DNA of 37,579 bases from JANXQE01 sp035651635 (GTDB taxonomy: Bacteria > Verrucomicrobiota > Verrucomicrobiia > Limisphaerales > UBA8199), in the NCBI GenBank assembly GCA_035651635.1, contig DASRFK010000216.1, forward strand, positions 1 to 37,579, read 5' to 3'. The notes below the pieces were generated by a model. The model ran no database searches and had not been told where the DNA came from. It saw only the letters and a list, made by a program, of their open reading frames with translations. Of the stretch, positions 32,201-37,579 are shown piece by piece; the first letter of the stretch is position 1; every line of letters starts with the position of its first letter. Both the position numbers and the translations under genes were made by a program.

Positions 32201-33026
32201 TGATAAGCTGGCGGTTTGGGGCTCAAACCGCGGTGACGCAGTCGGCGCGACCAACACAACTGGAGTCACTGGCAAGCTGGTCTTGGTTCAAGGCACCACT
32301 GCCGGTGTCGATCCGACGCTGGGTTGCAGCACGAACGGTTTGGCCAATGCGGCCGCAATTGCGGGTAACATCGCCCTGGTGGAACGCGGTACTTGCGGGT
32401 TCCTCGAAAAGATTGGCAACGCGGCCGCGGCAGGCGCTATCGCTATCGTTATGGCGCAGAACCGTCCGGAGACGAGCCCGGGTGACGGCTGGTTCCCCGT
32501 CGAAGTTGGCGGCGGACCGCCCCAGGTTTCCGTGCCGTTTGTGATGATCGACCTCACCAATTATTGGGCGCTGACCAACGCGATGGGCCAGGGCACGGTG
32601 AACGTGCGACTGAATCCCATCGATGACAGCAACACGTTAGGCATCTCTGACATCGGCAAAGGCGCAAGCGACGTCGACTACAATGTCTACGTGCCGGCAG
32701 CCGGCGCGTATCCGTTGCGCACCATTTACTGGCAGGGTGGCGGCGGCGGCAACGCCGAATGGTCCACTATTGCCTTCAACGGGAACAAGTACCTGCTGAA
32801 CGCAACCAACGCACTCGCGATTCAGAGCTATCGCGCGGCGACCGCAGTCGCCCAGCGGCCGACGGTGAGCATCAGCCGCTCCGGTTCGAGCGTTTCGATC
32901 ACCTACACCGGCACGCTGTATTCGTCATCGACTGTGAACGGCGCTTATACGCCGGTTTCCGGCGCAACCAGCCCCTACACAGTGCCGACCGGTGCTGGCT
33001 CGGCGCAGTTCTATAAGTCGAAGTAG
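29292..33026 (+). CDS. Secreted 1244-residue lectin/PA14-type exoprotein with inserted PA domain
   Basis: From ATG 29292 (GGAG 4 nt upstream; an ATG at 29226 would add 22 residues) a basic start and hydrophobic stretch (LALCGLASLAAGWIGSAQA) form a signal peptide. Residues about 30-390 look like an L-type lectin/jelly-roll domain (FLVEADVRVGNATG, TGVSVQFDTWQGN, GWRVHYNGRML). Two homologous PA14-like modules follow, about 490-680 and 820-1160, sharing QPGF/KPGF, PNR..AEQ, NSDDG and a closing GGGG..EW. Inside the second, at about 995-1100, sits a protease-associated (PA) domain (NIALVERGTCGFLEKIGNAA, GAIAIVMAQN). The tail TYTGTLYSSSTVNGAYTPVS, PYTVPTGAGSAQFYKSK is the typical verrucomicrobial C-terminal module. 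Role is probably surface polysaccharide binding. Confidence 0.85.
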   Translation: MQKNLSQIVPPGCCPPQRRKQRRFTSHLALCGLASLAAGWIGSAQAGEHFYDFNPPNGNPNDPTSGFVLFGSNTNGWQTNGGFTGVDGDGFLEITPAVGNMNLGILFPLDYFTNADNSLTALPLKGFLVEADVRVGNATGNNGRPADGFSISFASSLDPVVYWGNKHTFQGWAGGDDNNTALEPAGYNYATGVGSIDPTTPGSGDAENGTKTGVSVQFDTWQGNIILDQNGQPAADNVGWRVHYNGRMLERILAQPPSGPLTLSPDGANDLNGLAVCPAPGAPTDYTQDPSCEAAVCADTNSIQTGPYYVDADGVHNGSTSNLCWTHLSVELTTNTPHLLTVIYKNRALVDHVALTNFSPYVGQLVMGGRTGGANENRDIDNVHIVTYPAVQSVYGGITSATSYRNDFTLALGNVGPAKVTKINSLTLDGQDILTSPNTTITLGDPNSTIKYATTTPFVSGSTHTAIINWTDGAGITQTQQAGFTVINWVYVPASDAVSVDTTQPGFLVAASQIDGSEPNRIYWAEEQLMGLRGSNHVDLSIFSTTNNEIEYNDLIDFSHNSAGQFGFNNDWATFGLPASDLGPNPNNAAVAIMAYLYFPAPGMYVFGGNSDDGLRLTFAQNSHDVLGTRVPGMFADVGRGIGSLQNIGAVVITNAGYYGFRMLWENGGGGAGLEWYTTQTPSAVTNVLVNDVNNTTPNQVVAAYMFAGTAPYVSYAEPPLDDNQVLPSTDYTWKITDGATTVKNGSVVLKLNGVQQSPSISTASGVTTLVVAHTPGSPWPAGTNVVDLSFQDSANKTYAYNYSFTIPPYASLPASAATPASSVDLTKPGFNMSIYKVDQKGGQSSPNRFHTAEQMLDGLWGPNVATGSSFVITNINFDINTNLGGSSASDGDFNNDQPWPGLNNTGVAQHPYESFAAEFDTWMLFPNEGTYTFIFNSDDGFRTMLSNPTFTRPVNNGQLTVLTPQSLAGDKLAVWGSNRGDAVGATNTTGVTGKLVLVQGTTAGVDPTLGCSTNGLANAAAIAGNIALVERGTCGFLEKIGNAAAAGAIAIVMAQNRPETSPGDGWFPVEVGGGPPQVSVPFVMIDLTNYWALTNAMGQGTVNVRLNPIDDSNTLGISDIGKGASDVDYNVYVPAAGAYPLRTIYWQGGGGGNAEWSTIAFNGNKYLLNATNALAIQSYRAATAVAQRPTVSISRSGSSVSITYTGTLYSSSTVNGAYTPVSGATSPYTVPTGAGSAQFYKSK

Positions 33027-33056
33027 AATCTGGATCGATTAAGTCGATCAAGTCAC

Positions 33057-33087
33057 GAAACCGGACCGCAAGGTCCGGTTTCTTTTT
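33057..33087 (+). terminator. Strong rho-independent terminator
   Basis: An 11-bp stem gaaaccggacc/ggtccggtttc with GCAA tetraloop (33057-33082) and a ttttt run (33083-33087), 31 nt after the exoprotein stop. It separates this gene from the ebo-type operon. Confidence 0.93.
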
Positions 33088-33154
33088 GTACATGCCGCCT
33101 GTGTGCGGCTTGCAGATTCGCCGCAGATTCGGGGCGACCGCAGATGAAAAAGCC

Positions 33155-33286
33155 CTCACGCAAAGACGCAAAGACGCCAAGAAAGGAACGGAGTGTCGGC
33201 TGGTGGATCGTGGTCCATCACCAATTGATAGAAGTACCCGCAGCCCGTGCTTTCCTTTTCTTTGCGTCTTAGCGTCTTAGCGTGAG
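33155..33286. repeat. Inverted pair of AAGACGCAAAGACGC-type repeats
   Basis: ctcacgcaaagacgcaaaga at 33155 and its near reverse complement ending cttagcgtcttagcgtgag at 33286 face each other with about 65 nt between. This lies between the exoprotein terminator and the ebo-type operon; no gene is supported from 33088 to 33363. Confidence 0.75.
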
Positions 33287-33363
33287 AACTTTCCCAAACT
33301 CAGTATGCGCGTTTGCTTTCTTGCCGAATGGCCGCAGTGCGAGCATTGTTTTGCGTCGACCTT

Positions 33364-33630
33364 ATGAACCGGCAACAACTGTTGGATCTTTATTTTTTGG
33401 AGGCACGCTCGAAGCTCATTGACCTGGCCGCCTTTTTTGATCGTGTCGACCGGGCCGAGGGTCAGGCGGACTTTCGTCTCGATGCTTTGCGTCGGGCTCT
33501 GTCGGAACTGGGCCGGCCCGACGCTGCCCGCACGGAGCAAGTGCTCCTGAGGCTGAGTGATCCGACGACTGATCCAATCGCCGCCGCCACGACCAAAGCC
33601 GCCTGCGGTGCCTGGCCGGGCCAAAGTTGA
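33364..33630 (+). CDS. Unrecognised 88-residue protein at the head of the ebo-type operon
   Basis: I do not recognise it. The first part is helical and charged (MNRQQLLDLYFLEARSKLID, LAAFFDRVDRAEGQADFRLD), then LSDPTTDPIAAATTKAACGA. No membrane helix or signal. It is far shorter than EboA (about 200-260 residues) and shows no visible similarity to it. Its stop is 3 nt before the eboB ATG, so it is co-translated with the cluster. The frame is open from 33313, but the ATG at 33364 starts the natural sequence. It could be an assembly or small-molecule binding subunit of the pathway; this is inference from position only. Confidence 0.75.
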   Translation: MNRQQLLDLYFLEARSKLIDLAAFFDRVDRAEGQADFRLDALRRALSELGRPDAARTEQVLLRLSDPTTDPIAAATTKAACGAWPGQS

Positions 33631-33633
33631 GCT

Positions 33634-34452
33634 ATGCGGTACATCGAACCCCACGCGCACATGGTCAGCCGGGTGACCGACGATTACCGGGATATGGCCG
33701 CCGCCGGTTGCGCGGCCGTTTGCGAGCCCGCCTTCTGGGCCGGATTCGATCGCAGTTCGCCTGCTGGCTTTTTCGATTATTTCTGCCAACTCACGGAATA
33801 CGAGCCGCGCCGGGCGGGCAAGTTTGGCCTGGCGCATTACTGTTGGTTGTGCATCAACCCGAAGGAATCCGAAGACGTGGCGCTGGCAACCGAAGTGGTC
33901 AATTTAATTCCAAAATTCCTTGGGCGCTCAAATGTGCTGGGCATCGGAGAAATCGGGTTGAACAAAAACTCCCGCAATGAGCTGAAGGTGCTCGAAATGC
34001 ACGTGGAGCTGGCGGCGCGGAACGATCAAATGGTCCTGGTGCACACGCCGCATCTGGAAGACAAACACAAGGGGACGCGCCTGATTCTGGAGGTGCTGCG
34101 CAACGAGCGGCGGCTTCGGCCGGAGCGGTGCATCATCGATCATGTGGAAGAGCACACCATCCAGATGGTCCTCGACGCGGGGTTTTGGGCCGGCATGACG
34201 CTTTATCCCGAGACCAAATGCACGGCGGCGCGGGCGGTGGACCTGATCGAGCGGTACGGGGCGGAGCGGCTCTGGATGAACAGCGCCTGTGACTGGGGCG
34301 TGAGCGTGCCGCTGGCCGTGCCCTACGCCGCCCTGGAACTGCGCCGCCGCGGCCATACCGAGGAGCAAATTGACCGCATGATTTACCGGAACCCGGTACA
34401 GTTTCTGAGCCAGAATCCGCGATTCAAGGTTCCCGGATCGAAGCAGGGATGA
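33634..34452 (+). CDS. eboB: TatD-like metal-dependent hydrolase, EboB-type
   Basis: 272 residues, an amidohydrolase-type TIM barrel. Metal ligands visible: EPHAHM (H7, H9), GIGEIGLN (E106), VHTPH (H137, H140), IDHVEEHT (H170, H174) and the Asp of NSACDWG (D220), all where TatD-family enzymes have them. In ebo clusters of cyanobacteria, Bacteroidetes and eustigmatophyte plastids EboB is this TatD-like enzyme, of unknown substrate. It starts 3 nt after the small upstream gene and its TGA overlaps the ATG of eboE (ATGA), so it is translationally coupled. Confidence 0.85.
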   Translation: MRYIEPHAHMVSRVTDDYRDMAAAGCAAVCEPAFWAGFDRSSPAGFFDYFCQLTEYEPRRAGKFGLAHYCWLCINPKESEDVALATEVVNLIPKFLGRSNVLGIGEIGLNKNSRNELKVLEMHVELAARNDQMVLVHTPHLEDKHKGTRLILEVLRNERRLRPERCIIDHVEEHTIQMVLDAGFWAGMTLYPETKCTAARAVDLIERYGAERLWMNSACDWGVSVPLAVPYAALELRRRGHTEEQIDRMIYRNPVQFLSQNPRFKVPGSKQG

Positions 34453-35645
34453 AACTCAATCATGGCCTGCACCTGGCTTATTGCACGAACGTGCATCCCG
34501 GCGAGAGCTGGGCCGAGACGCTCGCGTCGCTGAACCGGTGGACACTCGCTGTAAAAGAGAGGCTGGGGTGCAAGGGTGAATATGCGATTGGCCTGCGGTT
34601 GAGCGATCAGGCGGCGCGCGAATTGAGCGAGCCGAAAACATTGCTGCAATTTCAGAAGTGGCTCGCTCGCCATGGTTGTTACATTTTTACGATCAATGGG
34701 TTCCCGTTCGGCCGGTTCCATGGCGCGCGAGTCAAAGAACAGGTTTATGTTCCGGATTGGACGCAGACCGAGCGATTGGATTACACCAACCGGCTTTTCG
34801 ATATTCTCGCGCAATTGCTGCCCGACGGTGTCGAAGGCAGTGTCAGCACGCTGCCAGGCTCGTTCAAGGAGTTCATCCGGGGCCCTGACCAGGTTCAAGC
34901 CATTCGCGAAAATCTGTGGCGGTGCGTCCAACACGTTGCGAGCCTGAGCGAACGTACAGGGAGGATGCTTCACCTCGGGCTGGAACCCGAGCCGCTTGGC
35001 TTGTTTGAGAACAGCGCCGAAACGACGCTGTTTTTCGATCGGTTCAGCGAGCAACACCCGGGCGATCCACGGTTGGGCCGGCATTTGGGAGTTAACTACG
35101 ACACGTGTCATTTCGCCGTCGAGTTCGAGGAACCGAGCGCCGCGGTGGCCGCGCTGCGGGCGCACGGCATAAAGTTGAGCAAACTCCACATCAGTAACGC
35201 GCTCAAACTGCGTCCCTCGCCGGCGGCGCGGGGCCGCCTTGCAGCTTTTGCCGACGAAGTTTACCTGCACCAGGTCATCGCGCGCAGGGCGGATGGCTCG
35301 CTGGTTTGGTGGAAGGATCTCCCACCGGCGCTGGCGGCGGCGCAGTCATCACCGGATTTCGCCGACGAGGAATGGCGCGTTCACTTTCACGTGCCGTTGC
35401 ATTGCGAGTGCGCCGAGGATTTTGAAACCACTTCCGATCACGTGCGCGGGATATTTCAGCTGCTCCGCGCCGAGCCGGACTTGTGCGCGCATCTGGAAAT
35501 GGAAACCTACACCTGGGCGGTCCTGCCCGAGGAATTAAAGAGCCGCGACGTTTCGGAACAAATTGTGAGCGAGTACCAATGGACGTTGCGCCAATTGGCC
35601 GAACTCGGTCTGGCCGGTGCCGGCGGCGTGATGCAGGCCGGATGA
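34449..35645 (+). CDS. eboE: EboE-type TIM-barrel protein (sugar isomerase-like)
   Basis: 398 residues. The start NHGLHLAYCTNVHPGESWAE and the middle motifs YIFTINGFPFGRFHG, HLGLEPEPLGLFENS, LGVNYDTCHFAVEFEEP and HISNALKL mark a xylose-isomerase-like TIM barrel, with Glu, Asp and His residues that could bind a divalent metal. In the ebo family this is EboE, the metabolite-traffic protein. Its exact reaction is unknown. Both ends overlap neighbours by 4 nt (ATGA with eboB upstream and with the UbiA-like gene downstream), so the three genes form one coupled unit. Confidence 0.85.
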   Translation: MKLNHGLHLAYCTNVHPGESWAETLASLNRWTLAVKERLGCKGEYAIGLRLSDQAARELSEPKTLLQFQKWLARHGCYIFTINGFPFGRFHGARVKEQVYVPDWTQTERLDYTNRLFDILAQLLPDGVEGSVSTLPGSFKEFIRGPDQVQAIRENLWRCVQHVASLSERTGRMLHLGLEPEPLGLFENSAETTLFFDRFSEQHPGDPRLGRHLGVNYDTCHFAVEFEEPSAAVAALRAHGIKLSKLHISNALKLRPSPAARGRLAAFADEVYLHQVIARRADGSLVWWKDLPPALAAAQSSPDFADEEWRVHFHVPLHCECAEDFETTSDHVRGIFQLLRAEPDLCAHLEMETYTWAVLPEELKSRDVSEQIVSEYQWTLRQLAELGLAGAGGVMQAG

Positions 35646-36469
35646 GAACATTACTGGTTCTCGCGCGGATTTCGAATCTGCCCACCGTTTGGTCGAACTG
35701 CCTGGCGGCCTGGGTCCTGGCCGGGGGCGGCGCGTGGGCCCGGTTTGGATTGCTTTGTCTCGGCGCCACGCTGCTGTACACCGGCGGGATGTTCCTTAAT
35801 GACGCCGTGGACCAGGCCTTCGATCGGCGTTATCGGCCGGAGCGGCCAATCGTTGCGGGGCAAATCTCGTCGCTAACGGTTTGGATCCTGTCATGCGTTT
35901 GGTTGGTCGGTGGATGGATGGTTTTGTTCTGGTTGGGAAGAGCGGCGATGATAGTTGGTTCCCTGCTGCTCTTGACCATCATTTTTTACGACCTCGTTCA
36001 CAAGCATACACTCCTGGCGCCGGTTTTGATGGCCGGCTGCCGTTTCCTGCTGTATCTCGCGGCGGCAGCGGCCGCCGCCCGTTCCCAGGTATGGCCGGTG
36101 TGGCGTCCCGCACTGGCTTTGGCGGCATATATTATTGGTCTGAGTTACCTGGCCCGGGGCGAAAGCACGGGTGGAAAATCGGTGCGATGGCCCATGCTGC
36201 TGCTTCTGGGGCCTGCATTGGCGGCCACGGTGGCGCCGGCCGGAGCGGGTTGGTCAGTCTGGATCGTGCTGGCCGTTCAGATTGGCTGGACCCTCTGGTG
36301 CATCTGCGGCCGTGGTGCAGTGCTTTGGGTCCCGCGCGGAGTTGCGGGATTGCTGGCGGGGATTGTGTTTGTCGATTGGCTGGCCGCGGTCGGGCAGGGA
36401 TTCACCGGTGTTTTTGTGGGGCTGTTTTTTTTGGCGGTGTTGCTGCAAAGGCTCGCGCCGGCAACGTGA
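35642..36469 (+). CDS. eboC: UbiA-family prenyltransferase, EboC-type
   Basis: 275 residues, about nine helices. The start MRTLLVLARISNLPTVWSNC and the Asp-rich motif FLNDAVDQAFDRRYRPERPI (N-D-x2-D-x3-D) are UbiA hallmarks. The second Asp-rich motif seen in the ubiX-linked UbiA (YSLQDYEFD) is replaced by GLSYLARGES, as I recall for EboC. It lies directly after eboE with ATGA overlap. EboC is thought to prenylate a precursor or carry an isoprenoid anchor; the real substrate is not known. The frame is open from 35483, but ATG 35642 is the overlapped start. Confidence 0.85.
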   Translation: MRTLLVLARISNLPTVWSNCLAAWVLAGGGAWARFGLLCLGATLLYTGGMFLNDAVDQAFDRRYRPERPIVAGQISSLTVWILSCVWLVGGWMVLFWLGRAAMIVGSLLLLTIIFYDLVHKHTLLAPVLMAGCRFLLYLAAAAAAARSQVWPVWRPALALAAYIIGLSYLARGESTGGKSVRWPMLLLLGPALAATVAPAGAGWSVWIVLAVQIGWTLWCICGRGAVLWVPRGVAGLLAGIVFVDWLAAVGQGFTGVFVGLFFLAVLLQRLAPAT

Positions 36470-36916
36470 GATTTTGCGGGGCAGTTTTTAGCGTGTGATT
36501 AATCTGCCGGTCATTCTGTGTTGGTCGGCAGAAGAGCGGCAGTCCTCTCAGTCCTTTCCATGAACCGAACGGAAAAAGCTCGCCCTCACCCCGGCCCTCT
36601 CCCCCAGGAGAGGGTGGAGCTTTCGCAGCGCAGCTTGGGTTCATGGTCGCAACACATCTGCATGCGCAAGAGAAGGCTCCCGATGAACCTTCGATCACTT
36701 TAGGTCGGCGGGGATAAGCACAAACCTCTGCTTTTTCGCGAGTTTACGCAACAAACGATGTTCTGTTTCCAAGACTTAGGCTTCATAGGCTTTGAGTCTC
36801 TGCCGCTTTTTTCGGCTTCCAGCCACGACCGACACCAGGAAAAAGCCACAGGGAACAGAGGCAAAAAACTCCGTTTTCTCCTGTAAAAAATACCCCGCCA
36901 ACTGGGAGAAATCACC
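36470..36916. other. Convergent intergenic region with a CTCTCCC hairpin repeat
   Basis: The EboC-type gene and the minus-strand GH39 gene converge here. At 36581-36620 lies cgccctcaccccggccctct, ccccc, aggagagggtggagc, with stem ccctctc/gagaggg (36595-36601 with 36608-36614); this is a repeat family found across many bacterial genomes. A minus-strand frame between about 36700 and 36790 (ETEHRLLRKLAKKQRFVLIP) looks slightly protein-like but has a stop just upstream. No gene is supported. Confidence 0.55.
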
Positions 36917-37579
36917 CTAAGGTTCAAGCACCAGCAACGAGACGGCCTGGCGCGGGAGAGAAACCTGGAAGCTTATCTTGCCGTTCGCCACCGGGATATT
37001 CTTCTGCTCGAGTATGGCCAGGCCACCGGATTTTTCCAATTGGGCGTATTGCTCAGGCGTTGGGCTCTGAGGCGACCCAAGCCGTTTCCAGAATTCAAAA
37101 GCGTTACTGTGGCGAGCGTCGATGCGGTACTGGGTCTGGTGAACGGTCCTGTCGGTATCCGCCAGGCCGTCGACTGTCAACGTAACCGCGGCCTCCGGTC
37201 CGGGAACATCCTCATCGTGATAGTGCCACAACAATAAACAAACACGGTGGTTCTCACGGCACGCCAGCGCGGAGACCTGCGCCGGACCGCGAACGCCATG
37301 GGCAAGCATATTTGCCAAGTCCGGATCGGCGGTGCTGGTCAGGGCCAGACGTTCGCCCCGCATCATCCCAAACATCCGGAACACGTTCAGAACCGGCAAA
37401 TCGACGCCATTGCTGGCCAGGGCGCGGAATCCGGCAAAATAAGGCTGGTTCTCGAATTCAAAGGCCCAGGTGAGGGCTCCTTCAAAATTTACGCCGTGTT
37501 TTTCGGCGAGGGCGCGCGCGGCGGCAAAGCTGGCGGCCGTGTAGCTCGAGTACATCGTGCTGTTGCGATAGCCCAGCTG
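36917..37579 (-). CDS. Glycoside hydrolase family 39-like beta-xylosidase, C-terminal part
   Basis: The frame runs off the window at 37579, so only about 220 C-terminal residues are seen. QLGYRNSTMYSSYTAASFAA then LAEKHGVNFEGALTWAFEFE and QPYFAGFRALASNGVDLPVL are GH39 (xylan 1,4-beta-xylosidase) signatures, followed by the C-terminal beta-sandwich (VCLLLWHYHDEDVPGPEAAV, QTQYRIDARHSNAFEFWKRL) and the close VSLPRQAVSLLVLEP. The enzyme removes xylose from xylo-oligosaccharides, in line with a plant-polysaccharide diet. The catalytic acid/base Glu is upstream, outside the window. Confidence 0.85.
   Translation of the reverse strand, partial: QLGYRNSTMYSSYTAASFAAARALAEKHGVNFEGALTWAFEFENQPYFAGFRALASNGVDLPVLNVFRMFGMMRGERLALTSTADPDLANMLAHGVRGPAQVSALACRENHRVCLLLWHYHDEDVPGPEAAVTLTVDGLADTDRTVHQTQYRIDARHSNAFEFWKRLGSPQSPTPEQYAQLEKSGGLAILEQKNIPVANGKISFQVSLPRQAVSLLVLEP

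Noticed and set aside
36700..36927. Minus-strand small protein before the GH39 gene
   Set aside because: The frame lacks a recognisable domain; a neighbouring frame (ETEHRLLRKLAKKQRF) looks slightly better but has a stop just upstream.

Overview
The window reads as chromosome of a free-living, GC-rich Gram-negative bacterium of the Verrucomicrobiota (Pedosphaera/Limisphaerales-like). This is an inference from hallmark families: an H-X9-DG prepilin-like protein, a CotH-kinase protein, a vitamin K-dependent gamma-carboxylase-like (HTTM) protein, an SGNH/TPR membrane protein, a very large lectin/PA14-type exoprotein, and many short palindromic or CCGAA-rich dispersed repeats of the kind common in that phylum. 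I saw no rRNA, tRNA or CRISPR array.

Layout. 0-4.4 kb: an unrecognised minus ORF head-to-head with an H-X9-DG prepilin-like gene, a frameshifted PIN-domain (VapC-like) relic between 40-bp direct repeats, a polytopic membrane protein, and a decayed transposase tail. 4.4-9.5 kb (minus strand): a secreted glycoside-hydrolase-like gene split by a frameshift, a nucleotide-sugar epimerase, and a lipoprotein amidase. 9.5-13.1 kb (plus): UbiX and UbiA-type prenyltransferase (quinone synthesis), a small HDxNN protein, then an ECF sigma factor, a membrane protein with the position of an anti-sigma, and a CpxP-like LTxxQ protein. 13.3-20.5 kb: CotH protein, a three-copy 111-bp tandem repeat, a PAS/GAF histidine kinase with a coupled LuxR-type response regulator, and RecG. 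20.6-27.7 kb: two small lipoproteins, a radical SAM protein, the HTTM/gamma-carboxylase homologue, and an SGNH hydrolase with TPRs.

27.7-29.2 kb is a 1.5-kb gene-poor island made of inverted repeats, including a perfect 29-bp palindrome, next to a truncated, frameshifted cytochrome c fragment. 29.3-33.0 kb encodes a secreted 1244-residue protein with a duplicated module, the second copy carrying an inserted PA domain, closed by a strong terminator.

33.3-36.5 kb is the most interesting system: a compact operon with an 88-residue unknown protein followed by ebo-type genes eboB (TatD-like), eboE and eboC (UbiA-like), the last three chained by ATGA overlaps. The ebo cluster is known from cyanobacteria, Bacteroidetes and eustigmatophyte plastids, and in Nostoc is linked to moving a pigment precursor to the periplasm. 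Here eboA, eboD and eboF are not present between the upstream terminator and the convergent gene downstream, so this is a minimal or variant form. The window ends inside a minus-strand GH39-like beta-xylosidase gene.
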